A stretch of 64,000 bases of DNA from an uncultured Alphaproteobacteria bacterium (GCA_902573735.1 CACGLH010000002.1:62001-126000); one strand, 5' to 3'; shown: positions 1 to 8,815, numbered from the stretch's first letter. Notes: generated from the letters alone by a model not told the origin. Made by a program: numbers and translations.

Positions 1-537
1 TCCTCATATGTTAGAAAAGACTTGTTTTTGATCGATTCGGTCGGTTTTCAGATTTCTAATAATTTCACCTCTGGAAAAAAAACTATTTTAAATTGTACAA
101 CTTTTGGAATGAATAATTCTAGCTTGTTTGTAGGAATAGCCTTGGCGAAATTTTTTTCCTCACATAATAAAAATGTACATATAATTAACTACTGTAAATC
201 TACTGAAAAATCCTTTTCTTTTTTTAAAAAGAATATATCGAGTATTATTGAAAAAATATTAAAAAATTCCCAAAATCTTACCTATTCTGAAACAACTATT
301 TATCCAAACATAGAAGAGTCTGACTTAACCTCAGAAATTGATAAAAAAGATATTGTTATTACAATAACACAGCAGGCTAGTAATGAAGTAAATTCAATTC
401 ATCAAATATTTAACTCGGATTATTTTTTAATATGCGGAATTAAAGAAAAAACTTTTTTTAAAGAAATTCAGAGATTTAAAGAAGCTATAGGTGATAACAT
501 ACAGAAATGTATATCAGGCTTTTTTGTTTCGAAATGA
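1..537 (+). CDS. C-terminal part of a Wzc/CpsD-like (BY-kinase fold) capsule chain-length protein, Walker A lost (5' end outside window)
   Basis: The frame is open from base 1, so the gene starts outside the window; the in-frame TTG at 22 is not a likely start. The visible residues resemble the C-terminal P-loop domain of bacterial tyrosine kinases/chain-length regulators of polysaccharide export: a beta strand (KKTILNCTT), a loop where Walker A should be, a helix (GIALAKFF), then a second strand (VHIIN). The Walker A position reads FGMNNSS (bases 103-123) instead of the family's PGEGKST, so the nucleotide-binding Lys is missing. There is no Tyr-rich C-terminal tail. It lies just upstream of a Wza-like export gene, the usual context for Wzc. 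I infer a non-catalytic structural partner of the export channel. Family assignment is moderate because only about 178 residues are visible. Confidence 0.6.
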   Translation, partial: SSYVRKDLFLIDSVGFQISNNFTSGKKTILNCTTFGMNNSSLFVGIALAKFFSSHNKNVHIINYCKSTEKSFSFFKKNISSIIEKILKNSQNLTYSETTIYPNIEESDLTSEIDKKDIVITITQQASNEVNSIHQIFNSDYFLICGIKEKTFFKEIQRFKEAIGDNIQKCISGFFVSK

Positions 538-642
538 TATATTAATTTTAAATAACTTAAAATTTTAATTTTTTTGGACATTTTTCATTGAATATAAAAT
601 CAAGGTATGTTTTCATAACCTATTTGATGATAAGTTGGAATT

Positions 643-1845
643 TTGATATTTAAATTTAGATTTTATTTATTCTTATCCATATACATAATTCTGAACAATT
701 GTGGTACAGTCTATGTACCTCAAACGCTACCGGAGGGAAGGGGAATTGCTAAATCTGAAGGACAGGAAAAGATTAACATTTCGGTTATTCCTCTTACAAA
801 TAGTGTCATTACAAAAGCTAATGAAGATAATTATGTGAGGAGAGTTATCGATGCTGGCGACTTGAGTAGTGCAGCTAAACTCATTTCTGTAGATCAAGCA
901 ATCAATGAGAAACTCCCAAGTTCAAGCGATCCAGGTCCATATAGAGTTGGGATAGGGGATGGGCTAACCATTTCACAAATGATTAACGTAAAAGATGAAA
1001 CTGGTTTTTCAAAAAGAATTGCTGCAAGACAAATATCCATAGCTGATGATGGATTTGCTTCAATAATTGGTATTGGACGAATCCCACTTGCTGGATTAAC
1101 TCAATTTGAGGCTGAAGATTTGCTGTACGAGAGATTAGTCATGGAAGAGATTAATCCAGAATTTGAATTGTTTATATCAAGATTTAATAGCCAAAAAATT
1201 TATATTACAAATAATCAAGAAAATCAAAATATAATAGGACAAAATAACAATGGTTTAGTTGATACAAACATTATGGAGTTTCAATACACTAATTCACCAA
1301 TTTACATTAATGAAATTTTAGCAAGAGCAAAAGTTTTTTTGCCAAAGGGGCAAGACGCACAAATAGAATTAATAAGAAATAATGAGATTTACCGTTTATC
1401 TATTAGAAAAGTTATTGAAGGGAAATATAAAAAAATAAGGTTATTCCCCGATGATCGAATAATTATTAACTCACTACCTTACAGACCAGAAACAGTCGTG
1501 ATAACTGGTGAAGTTATGGACCCAAGACTTTATAATTTGTCTCCTTCTGAGCGAAAAACACTTTCTGAAGCTCTTTATTCAGATCAAACTTTTAATAATG
1601 TTTCTTCTGATACAAGCCAAATTTACCTTTTAAGACAACAAAACAAAAATAATATTCTTGCCTATCACCTAGATGCCTCTAATCCAAGTAGACTTATATT
1701 GGCAAATAGATTGGAGTTGAGACCAGGGGATATTATTTTCATAGCTCCACAACCAATTACCAATTATAACAGAGCTCTTATGCAAATTTTTGGAGCTTAT
1801 GCAATGACCATTGATCCTAGATCAGTTGTAACAGATGAAAATTAA
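643..1845 (+). CDS. Polysaccharide export outer-membrane lipoprotein, Wza family
   Basis: About 400 residues, starting at TTG 643. The N-terminus has a hydrophobic stretch ending in LNNC (around residue 20), a loose lipobox, so it is probably an outer-membrane lipoprotein. A Poly_export-type domain follows (roughly residues 95-190: GPYRVGIGDGLTIS, then IADDGFASIIGIGRIPLAGLT), and a soluble ligand-binding beta-grasp (SLBB) segment around VVITGEVMDPRLYNLS (about 285-385) with the typical LRPGDIIFIAP ending. Wza proteins form the octameric channel through which capsule or exopolysaccharide leaves the cell. It follows a Wzc-like gene by 105 bases and precedes uppS by 96 bases, which fits a polysaccharide synthesis and export locus running in from the left. 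The start codon is uncertain because no strong ribosome binding site is seen. Confidence 0.85.
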   Translation: MIFKFRFYLFLSIYIILNNCGTVYVPQTLPEGRGIAKSEGQEKINISVIPLTNSVITKANEDNYVRRVIDAGDLSSAAKLISVDQAINEKLPSSSDPGPYRVGIGDGLTISQMINVKDETGFSKRIAARQISIADDGFASIIGIGRIPLAGLTQFEAEDLLYERLVMEEINPEFELFISRFNSQKIYITNNQENQNIIGQNNNGLVDTNIMEFQYTNSPIYINEILARAKVFLPKGQDAQIELIRNNEIYRLSIRKVIEGKYKKIRLFPDDRIIINSLPYRPETVVITGEVMDPRLYNLSPSERKTLSEALYSDQTFNNVSSDTSQIYLLRQQNKNNILAYHLDASNPSRLILANRLELRPGDIIFIAPQPITNYNRALMQIFGAYAMTIDPRSVVTDEN

Positions 1846-1941
1846 GATTTAAAAACCTATTAAATTTTTACGTTTTCAAATCTATTTTCTTTTTAATTTT
1901 ATTGTGTTAGTAGTTGTAAAAGTTCTAATTGAGGGATTTTA

Positions 1942-2670
1942 ATGCATCTTGGAATTATAATGGATGGTAATGGCAGATGGGCAGTTCAAAGAAGACTGCC
2001 TCGTGCTTTTGGCCATAAAAGAGGCGCTTCTAGGGTTACTGAAATTGTTAGAATTTGTCCAGATTTAAATATTAAAACTCTTACCTTGTATGCATTTTCA
2101 ACTGAAAATTGGCAACGTGCTGCTCATGAAGTGGCAAGCTTAATGAAATTATTCAGAGGTTATCTTCAAAATAAATTCATAGAGCTAGTTGAAAATAATG
2201 TTAAGGTTGTATTTTTAGGTGATACTAAACCTATAGAGCGTGATATAGTCTTACAAATGAGAAAATTAGAAAAAGCCACTTGTAATAATGACGGTCTGAC
2301 ATTAAATATTGCCCTTAATTACAGTGGAAGAGATGAAATTATAAGAGTCGCTAAAAAAATAGCGAAAGACTGTAAATCGGAAATTTTAAAAATTGAGGAT
2401 ATAAGTGATAATTTATTTCAAAAATACTTGGATACCAAAAACCAAACTGACCCTGATTTGATTATTCGTACCGCTGGAAACCAAAGAATTTCAAATTTTT
2501 TACTTTGGCAAATTGCTTATTCCGAATTGTATTTTACTGAAACTACTTGGCCAGACTTTTCACCTGAAATATTAAAAAATATTCTTGAAGTATGTAAAAA
2601 CCGCATTCGAACTTACGGAACTACTAGTAAAAAAGAAAAATTAATAAAAAGTTTAAATTTAAATTTATAA
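1942..2670 (+). CDS. uppS: Isoprenyl transferase / undecaprenyl diphosphate synthase
   Basis: Condenses isopentenyl diphosphate onto farnesyl diphosphate to make the C55 lipid carrier used for peptidoglycan, O-antigen and capsule. The 242 residues match cis-prenyltransferases over the full length: MDGNGRW at residues 7-13 (Asp8 is the catalytic Asp), the TLYAFSTENWQR motif at 47-59, and the RTAG..RISNFLLWQ block at 176-190, with Glu195 in AYSELYFTE as the expected metal ligand. ATG 1942 is preceded by GAGGG at 1931. Oddity: residue 180, which is Glu in the E. coli enzyme (RTGGE), is Asn here. In many alphaproteobacteria uppS sits beside frr and cdsA; here it follows a capsule export gene. I cannot tell whether it is the only copy. 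Confidence 0.92.
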   Translation: MHLGIIMDGNGRWAVQRRLPRAFGHKRGASRVTEIVRICPDLNIKTLTLYAFSTENWQRAAHEVASLMKLFRGYLQNKFIELVENNVKVVFLGDTKPIERDIVLQMRKLEKATCNNDGLTLNIALNYSGRDEIIRVAKKIAKDCKSEILKIEDISDNLFQKYLDTKNQTDPDLIIRTAGNQRISNFLLWQIAYSELYFTETTWPDFSPEILKNILEVCKNRIRTYGTTSKKEKLIKSLNLNL

Positions 2671-2684
2671 TAGATCATAAAAAA

Positions 2685-3485
2685 ATGTATCAATTTAAAA
2701 ATAAATTTTTCAAATTTAATAGTAGAATAAATTTAAATTTTATCATTTTATTGAAATTTATTTTATTTTGCATACCAACATTATTATTTAGCGAAATATC
2801 TCAGGAGAAGAAAAATAATTTAACTTTTTCTTTTTTTGGTGAAACCGGAGAAACTGAAAGTGCATTTACAATTGCTGGTCGTAATTTCCCAGTTAAAGTT
2901 GGCTCTGTTGGCCTTAAAGCTGTTTACCAGCCAACAAACCAATTGAAACTATACTCAAGGGCTGGAATTGGGTATTCTCAGAAGCAAACTGTAAGTGCTT
3001 TCAATTTTAATGTAAGTGGGTCTGTTTTTGCCACATCGATTGGAGCTGGAGCTTCTGGAGAATACAGAATCAGACAATCTGATTTTGTAATAGTCCCATT
3101 TGCTGATTTTAATTTGTATAATTACTCAAGTGATACCTTCAGGGGAAAAAAAGATGGGGACCAATTAAAAGCCAGTGTTGTTGGAAAAAGTTATTTTTTA
3201 AGAACTGGTTTGGAATTAAGGTATTTGACCACTGATGGACATTTATTTTTTGGAACTGGTATTAATCGATGGAATATCGAAAATAGAGTAACCATTGTCG
3301 AAGGTAATTTATCTATAACTCCAAGATTATGGGCTGATAACACTGATACTTTTTTTCAAGCAGGCGCCATGTTCGAAACAGGATCTGGTAAAGCTATTAT
3401 TGGCGCTAGGATGTCTGATCTAACACATGAAATCAATACACAGTTAGTTGAATTTTTTGCTGAAGTAAAAGTTGACTTTGATTAA
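2685..3485 (+). CDS. Outer-membrane beta-barrel protein of unknown function
   Basis: 266 residues. A long positively charged N-terminus leads into a hydrophobic signal segment (FIILLKFILFCIPTLLF, about 19-36) with a likely cleavage near SEIS. The rest alternates polar and hydrophobic residues with many Gly and aromatic residues (for example LKLYSRAGIGYSQ, YFLRTGLELRYL, HLFFGTGINRW, TFFQAGAMFETG), the pattern of transmembrane beta strands; I count about 10-12 candidate strands. The C-terminus (FFAEVKVDFD) nearly ends in an aromatic residue, as outer-membrane proteins do. It starts 14 bases after uppS and is probably cotranscribed with it. I do not recognise a family; it resembles small porin-like or OmpW-sized barrels only in general layout. 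Confidence 0.65.
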   Translation: MYQFKNKFFKFNSRINLNFIILLKFILFCIPTLLFSEISQEKKNNLTFSFFGETGETESAFTIAGRNFPVKVGSVGLKAVYQPTNQLKLYSRAGIGYSQKQTVSAFNFNVSGSVFATSIGAGASGEYRIRQSDFVIVPFADFNLYNYSSDTFRGKKDGDQLKASVVGKSYFLRTGLELRYLTTDGHLFFGTGINRWNIENRVTIVEGNLSITPRLWADNTDTFFQAGAMFETGSGKAIIGARMSDLTHEINTQLVEFFAEVKVDFD

Positions 3486-3561
3486 TATGTGCGGATTTTA
3501 ATTTTAATGTTGTCATTAATGTAACATTACTTTAAAAATAATTACTTAAAGGGTAAGAACT

Positions 3562-3590
3562 TTGACGTTTTTACTTGCTTGATATATTTA
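3562..3590 (+). promoter_or_regulatory. Candidate sigma-70-type promoter of the 3637-6780 gene
   Basis: TTGACG at 3562-3567 and TATTTA at 3585-3590 are separated by 17 bases, a good -35/-10 spacing, about 45 bases upstream of the chosen start. An overlapping TATATT at 3583 would give a 15-base spacer. Read by eye only. Confidence 0.45.
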
Positions 3591-3636
3591 TTAGAATAAC
3601 TGAACTAGGTATCATACACTAATGACGGAGAATAAA

Positions 3637-6600
3637 ATGCTGGATTTCAAAAACAACGATTACGAAATAATAGAACAGAATGTTAAAAAGTCGTTAAGGA
3701 ATAAAATTAAAAATTCTTTAAAAAAAGAAATCTCTGCAAAAAATGCACGAACTGCGTCTTTCATAAGCCTTGCATCTGTACTATCAGCCTGTAATTTTGG
3801 TGGCAGTTCAGATAGCATAGCCCCGGTTACCATAAGCGCCATCAAAGGACCATTGTCCGATGCCTTAGCTTTTATAGATAGAGATAATGATGGTGTTCTA
3901 GATGATGGTGAGGAATTTGCTGTAACAGGATCAACAGGAACAGCCACTATATCTCCAAATTCAGCTATGGGATCTGATATTAAATTTGTAATTACCTCAA
4001 TTGAAGCTGGCCAAACAATAGGTGGTGTAACTTACACAACTGGGACAGTTGATACGAACACTGGTGGGGCAGTAGCAGATCTTGTGCTAAAAGCTCCCTC
4101 CACTGCAAAAGTTGTTACACCTGTGACGACCATTATGGCAGAAACTACACTTACTGAGGCTGAAGTTAAATCAGTTTTGGGTCTTCCTGCGGAAATGGAT
4201 GTCCTTAATTTTAATCCATTCGCAGAAGATCTTTCTGCTGCGGACCAAGCCATAGCTTTGGAAGCTGAAAAAGTTGCTCTTAAAGTCTATACAACAGTTT
4301 CTACTATTCAGGCATCTGCCAAAAGTGCTGGACTTGACCTTGCAAAATCTTTCGAGACAGCCATTGAAGCTGTTGCCGAAGTTGTTCAGACAAAATCTGC
4401 AGCTGGTACTACTGCTGACTTAGCTGATTCTACTATTATTGCTGAAGTTGTAACAGCTACATCATCCAAATTAGAGACAAAATTAACCGAAGCTGGGTTT
4501 GATGCTGCCACTGTGACAGCAAAAGTAAATGCTAATACTGCTGTTTTAGAAACAGCAAAAGCTCAAATCCAAACCATTAATGAAGCTGCAGAAGCTATTA
4601 CTTCATTTGATGCAGCAGAATTAGGTGCTATTGCTAAACTAGCGGTTAAATCAGGTGAAGAGGCTGCTGCTGCTGTGACTGCTGAAATCGCCACTCCTGG
4701 AGCGGGTGCTGCTTCATTTACGATGCAGACAGCCTCTGCTGTTGCAGAAGCTCAAGCAACTGCAAAAGCAGAAGTTGAGGCTGCTCAAGCTGAAGCTGCA
4801 GGAGAAGAAGAAACTACTACTACTACTACCGCTGTTGTAAAACCTTTTGTTCTCTCAAGTAGTCCTGATGGAGGTATAGATTGGTCCATAACTGTAGCTG
4901 ATGCCGGTGATAGCGATACGGATTCCAATTCCATTGATTCAGCAACATCTAGTAATGCGTCCTACACCGTAAGTGGATCTACTATGACCATTAATTTAGG
5001 ACAAGATTTTTCAAAAGATACAGTAGAAGACTTACTCACATCTGAAGCCGATCTATCAATTAGTCTCAGCTTAGCCAGTTTACCAACAGTTGACGATACT
5101 TCTGCAAACACAACCACAGTCACTATTACTGAAATTGGATCAGACGCCGTTAATATAGGTGGCAATAGTACGATGGACAGTGGAGAAGGTAAGATTGTTG
5201 CGAGTTCAAAATCTACATACAAGGCAGTTTCTTCAACTCAAACTGATGTCACTTTCGTTGAGGGAGAACCACTAAGTGTAAGCTACAGTCCGAGAAGTGG
5301 TAATTCAGATGTTACTGTTAGTATAACAAATCCTTCAGCTAATACCTATTCTGTAGCAAATGATGGAACACTTGGTAATAATGGAGGTCAAGCCATACTT
5401 GAATTAATGGCGACTAAATTCTTTGATCAATTAGACAATTATTCAACAAATTGGACTAAAGATAATTTACTAAACAAGTTTTTAACTGATGCTTCAAAAG
5501 GTGTTCATGTTTCAATGAGTGTAGGTGATCTTGGAATTTATTCTGGAAGTACGAAAATCCAAACCATTGAAACTACCCTTCATATAGGAAATAATCCAAC
5601 GGTTGGCGGAGCAGTTACTGGAACTGCAAGGACTGGAGCTACCTTAACAGCTGCCGCTGTGAGTGATTTAGATGGTATTAATGGAAATGTTACCTGGCAA
5701 TGGCAAAGTAACGATAGCGCCAGCGATGCTGAAACAAATGCTCAATCTGACACATCATGGGATGCTATCGGTACAGCTGTAGAAAACAATGGAGAATCAA
5801 TTACCTTAACGCTACCTAATGAGGGAGAGTCAGGTGATTTAACTGGAAAATATATACGTGTAAAAGCTACCTATGAAGACAAGCAGGGTAACACCGAAAC
5901 ATTTTATAGTAACTATACAGAAGATGTTAAAGCCAATAATCCAGCAACATTTGCTTCTGGTGATGAAGATGATATGATTACAGGAAGTGTAACAACGGGT
6001 AGCACATTAACAGTAACAGGTGCACAAATTAGAGATGCTGATGGTTTTGCTGACGCTGCGCCAACAAGCTTTACATATCAGTGGCAAGAATCAGACGACA
6101 ATGGTGCAAATGATGCGTGGGCTAATATTTCAGGCGCAACTTCAGCAACTTACGTTGTTGATGCTGCCTATGCAGACAAATATATAAGAGCCCAAGTTAA
6201 ATATACAGACGTACCTACAGATGGTTCAACTGGTACCGACGAGGTTGTTTCAGCGACAGGCGTAGGTCCTATAGTTAAAGATGTTTATACTTTTACGAAG
6301 AAATCAGTATCAGCTGATGCATTGGTAATTGGAGTAAATATTGATAACACTCTCTTATCGGGTGATACTTTAACAGCAGTAAGAGGTCATACCATTAAAA
6401 TAAATCCAAAATCAGGTACTTGGAATAACCTTCTAGATTCCTTAACAGGAAGTTCTACAACGACTAGTGACGGTGCCACGCTTAACTCAAGCGGGAGCAA
6501 TCCTGGTCTTAATTCGGTTAGTATTGATGAAAATACAAATACGACTTTAACCTATGGAATTACAATCTTTCAGGGCGCTCATGACTACACTAATGCAACC

Positions 6601-6780
6601 TCTGGAAGTTACGAAATTGGAACTTTCACTTTAGATCCAAAAGAATCAGCATTAGGACAATCTCACACTTTTGTATTTAATTCTGTCGGTGCCGCCTTTC
6701 TGACATATCAAGACTCTACTGATAATAATAAAAATACCAATTTATCATTAGGATCTTATGAATTTGATATTGTATTTTAA
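3637..6780 (+). CDS. Large surface protein with lipobox-like N-terminus, EF-hand-like loop, Ala-rich helical region and two Ig-like repeats
   Basis: An ATG exists at 3622, but GGAG at 3627-3630 sits 6 bases before ATG 3637, so I start there (1047 aa). About 45 charged residues precede a hydrophobic stretch ending in LASVLSAC (Cys52), a lipobox-like site. Then comes a DRDNDGVLDDGEE loop (about 85-97) that looks calcium-binding, and a long Ala/Glu-rich helical region (about 185-385) ending in a Thr run. A beta-rich middle follows, then two related Ig-like repeats (about 650-770 and 770-890) sharing GATLTAAAVSDLDG / GSTLTVTGAQIRDADG, WQWQS / YQWQE and GKYIRVKATY / DKYIRAQVKY. No RTX nonapeptides are present. 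The N-terminal motif NAR...AC recurs in the S-layer-like gene at 45046-47451. Function unknown; surface-exposed structural or adhesive protein is the most likely reading. Confidence 0.75.
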   Translation: MLDFKNNDYEIIEQNVKKSLRNKIKNSLKKEISAKNARTASFISLASVLSACNFGGSSDSIAPVTISAIKGPLSDALAFIDRDNDGVLDDGEEFAVTGSTGTATISPNSAMGSDIKFVITSIEAGQTIGGVTYTTGTVDTNTGGAVADLVLKAPSTAKVVTPVTTIMAETTLTEAEVKSVLGLPAEMDVLNFNPFAEDLSAADQAIALEAEKVALKVYTTVSTIQASAKSAGLDLAKSFETAIEAVAEVVQTKSAAGTTADLADSTIIAEVVTATSSKLETKLTEAGFDAATVTAKVNANTAVLETAKAQIQTINEAAEAITSFDAAELGAIAKLAVKSGEEAAAAVTAEIATPGAGAASFTMQTASAVAEAQATAKAEVEAAQAEAAGEEETTTTTTAVVKPFVLSSSPDGGIDWSITVADAGDSDTDSNSIDSATSSNASYTVSGSTMTINLGQDFSKDTVEDLLTSEADLSISLSLASLPTVDDTSANTTTVTITEIGSDAVNIGGNSTMDSGEGKIVASSKSTYKAVSSTQTDVTFVEGEPLSVSYSPRSGNSDVTVSITNPSANTYSVANDGTLGNNGGQAILELMATKFFDQLDNYSTNWTKDNLLNKFLTDASKGVHVSMSVGDLGIYSGSTKIQTIETTLHIGNNPTVGGAVTGTARTGATLTAAAVSDLDGINGNVTWQWQSNDSASDAETNAQSDTSWDAIGTAVENNGESITLTLPNEGESGDLTGKYIRVKATYEDKQGNTETFYSNYTEDVKANNPATFASGDEDDMITGSVTTGSTLTVTGAQIRDADGFADAAPTSFTYQWQESDDNGANDAWANISGATSATYVVDAAYADKYIRAQVKYTDVPTDGSTGTDEVVSATGVGPIVKDVYTFTKKSVSADALVIGVNIDNTLLSGDTLTAVRGHTIKINPKSGTWNNLLDSLTGSSTTTSDGATLNSSGSNPGLNSVSIDENTNTTLTYGITIFQGAHDYTNATSGSYEIGTFTLDPKESALGQSHTFVFNSVGAAFLTYQDSTDNNKNTNLSLGSYEFDIVF

Positions 6781-6785
6781 TAAAT

Positions 6786-6814
6786 AAAAAATGGTATTTT
6801 ACTACCCTTTTTTT
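6786..6814. terminator. Bidirectional Rho-independent terminator between convergent genes
   Basis: Imperfect inverted repeat AAAAAATGGTA / TACCCTTTTTT with one mismatch and a 6-base loop, flanked by A and T runs, so it can work on both strands. It lies between the 3637-6780 gene (plus) and the 6854-8815 gene (minus). Confidence 0.6.
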
Positions 6815-6853
6815 GATTTATATAAATATACTGATATATGAATAGTCTTGTTT

Positions 6854-8815
6854 TTATAGTATAGAAAGATGATCTGCATACCCCCCATCGGTATCACCGA
6901 GGAAGTAAGCATTGAGTGTCAATGCATTACCAGCACTAACCTCAAAGGCATTAGAGGCATCCGTGATTTGATTAGTAGCTGAATTATAGGTTGGGGTCGT
7001 CAAAGTAGTATCTCTAAAGATAACATAAGAATCTTCTCTGCCTATAAACATATCATAGGCCGTCAAAACATCATCCATTCCTATACTACTATCGCCATTA
7101 GTAGCATATGTTACATTCGACGCTATCATTTGGTCAGCTGTCGGTGTTTTTAAGCCAGCAAAAAAGTCATACATATCTAAAATGTCTGTCATTTGTAAAA
7201 CTTGTTGCGTTATTGCATAATCTGTCGCCTTTGCGATAGTATAACCCGCTGTGTGCGTCCCATCAGCAACGCCTGTTAAATCTAACTTCCCTGTATCATT
7301 GGTCGTAAAAGTACCCGAGACTGCCACTCCATCATGGTAATTAGCACCAGATTTAAGAGTAACTGTTTGATTCTTCACAGGAACGTCTGCACTTGAGACT
7401 TGCTTCCATGACTTCACCGTCACATCCACAGCATCACCAATATTAACCTTCATCGTATTAGCGGACGCTGCGTCCTGTAAACCGTCATTCACCGTATAAG
7501 TAAAGTTACCATAACCACTACCACTGCCTCCTGCAGCTGGTGTAAAGACCAAATTGCCTGCCGCTAAATCCGCAGCTGTCACTGTATTGTTTGACGAAAG
7601 ATTCCCCGATGTTAATACCGTACTTCCAAGCTTCAACTCGCCATTCGTTGGCAACGAGTTAATGGTAACTTTATCTAAAAGATCACTATCCCCGTCCGTG
7701 TAACCAAAGTCTGCCGCTGTAAATGTAATCTGTGGATAAATACCCGCCTTCACCGTTCCTGTCGTTGGTCCATTTAAAACTGTAATCGCGGTAACTGTCT
7801 TAAATAAATTCGTCGTGTAAACCGTATTACCAGCCGTCGCACCAGTAATCGTTTCCCCACCAGAGATCGTCGCATTGTTAGCATCCGTACCTTCAATCTT
7901 AAAGCTAATACCTGAGTCATCCCCCGTACTGGTAATCGATACCTTATGCGCTTTGTTAAAGCTTGATGTTGCTAGGGTCAGTGCAGCATCTTGTGCAACT
8001 ACACCTGAACTCAAAGCCGATACCACATTATCTTCTAATTTAGCCGTTTGAACAATTCCATCAGAAGCTGTGGGTACATTGTTATCCTGAACCGCTACCG
8101 TCACAGTTGGAACCGCTCCAATGTAAGCCGTCGCCGTTGCACCATCCTCCAAAATCGTATGGCTCACCGTTGGCATGTGGGGGTTTAACTCAACAGTCGA
8201 ATCCTGTGCCGCTAGTACTGTCACCGTAATAGGTGTACCTTCATCAGCATCAGTAAAATCACGAGAAGTCGATTCGTTAGCTGTTCCATAATTAAAAACA
8301 GCTGTCGCAGTAGAAGACAAGTTTAGGGTAAGCGTCGTACTGGATGGAAAATCTGTGGCGGTAATGGTGTAGGTCGCTTTTTGATTGTTCCCCGTGTCTC
8401 CTTCTAAAATAGAGGCAATACCAGCAGAAACCGTTCCCGCTGTATCAGCACTTCCATTCTTTACCGTAATAGAAGAAACCGTCTTAAAACTTTCCGCTGT
8501 GGTGACCGTCTTACCAGCTGCACCCCCTTGGATCTCAACAGTTTGAGCACCAGAATTCGCATCTGTTCCGGTAATAACAAAAATAGCACCAGAGGAATCA
8601 TCGCCTGTACTTGTAATCGTAATTCTATGCGGTGAAGCAAAACCACTAGAGGCCGCAGTCGCCAAAGCACCGTCAAGGGCTAAAGAACTTTTTTGAGCAA
8701 CGACAGCCGAACTGGTTTGGGACAAACCTTCCGCCTTCAAACTGTTATCTACAGAATCAGCACCATAATTCAAGGCACTCACTGTAAAACTGGCTTTTAA
8801 CTTATAAAGAGACAT
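6854..8815 (-). CDS. 653-aa exoprotein, shortened paralogue of the 1424-aa protein (ITS-GDD modules plus dockerin-like C-terminal module)
   Basis: The first residues (MSLYKLKASFTVSALNYG) match an internal region of the 1424-aa protein (KSSFSLSSLNYG), so this reads as that protein's C-terminal half without its N-terminal domains. In order: ITS-GDD module (about 45-130); Calx-beta-like segment (SILEGDTGNNQ...); a stretch from about residue 195 identical to the paralogue; second ITS-GDD module (about 265-340); a cadherin/VCBS-like domain (YTDGDSDLLDKVTI...); a SpaA-like beta domain; then the EF-hand/dockerin-like module ending in GDTDGGYA. The last nine residues differ from the paralogue. No Shine-Dalgarno is visible before ATG 8815, and no signal peptide. 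It could be a working T1SS substrate or a duplicated fragment. It has a 142-base divergent intergenic region with the protease gene at 8958. Confidence 0.7.
   Translation of the reverse strand: MSLYKLKASFTVSALNYGADSVDNSLKAEGLSQTSSAVVAQKSSLALDGALATAASSGFASPHRITITSTGDDSSGAIFVITGTDANSGAQTVEIQGGAAGKTVTTAESFKTVSSITVKNGSADTAGTVSAGIASILEGDTGNNQKATYTITATDFPSSTTLTLNLSSTATAVFNYGTANESTSRDFTDADEGTPITVTVLAAQDSTVELNPHMPTVSHTILEDGATATAYIGAVPTVTVAVQDNNVPTASDGIVQTAKLEDNVVSALSSGVVAQDAALTLATSSFNKAHKVSITSTGDDSGISFKIEGTDANNATISGGETITGATAGNTVYTTNLFKTVTAITVLNGPTTGTVKAGIYPQITFTAADFGYTDGDSDLLDKVTINSLPTNGELKLGSTVLTSGNLSSNNTVTAADLAAGNLVFTPAAGGSGSGYGNFTYTVNDGLQDAASANTMKVNIGDAVDVTVKSWKQVSSADVPVKNQTVTLKSGANYHDGVAVSGTFTTNDTGKLDLTGVADGTHTAGYTIAKATDYAITQQVLQMTDILDMYDFFAGLKTPTADQMIASNVTYATNGDSSIGMDDVLTAYDMFIGREDSYVIFRDTTLTTPTYNSATNQITDASNAFEVSAGNALTLNAYFLGDTDGGYADHLSIL
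6876..8230. repeat. 1355-bp direct repeat, copy 1 (copy 2 at 23862-25216)
   Basis: Aligned without gaps at a constant offset of 16986 bases to 23862-25216. By eye I found only two mismatches, at 8063 and 8066, both synonymous (codons for Ala-Ser in TASDG). The identity stops abruptly at both ends, while the neighbouring homologous coding sequence is strongly diverged. This suggests recent duplication or gene conversion. No inverted ends or transposase accompany it. Confidence 0.95.
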
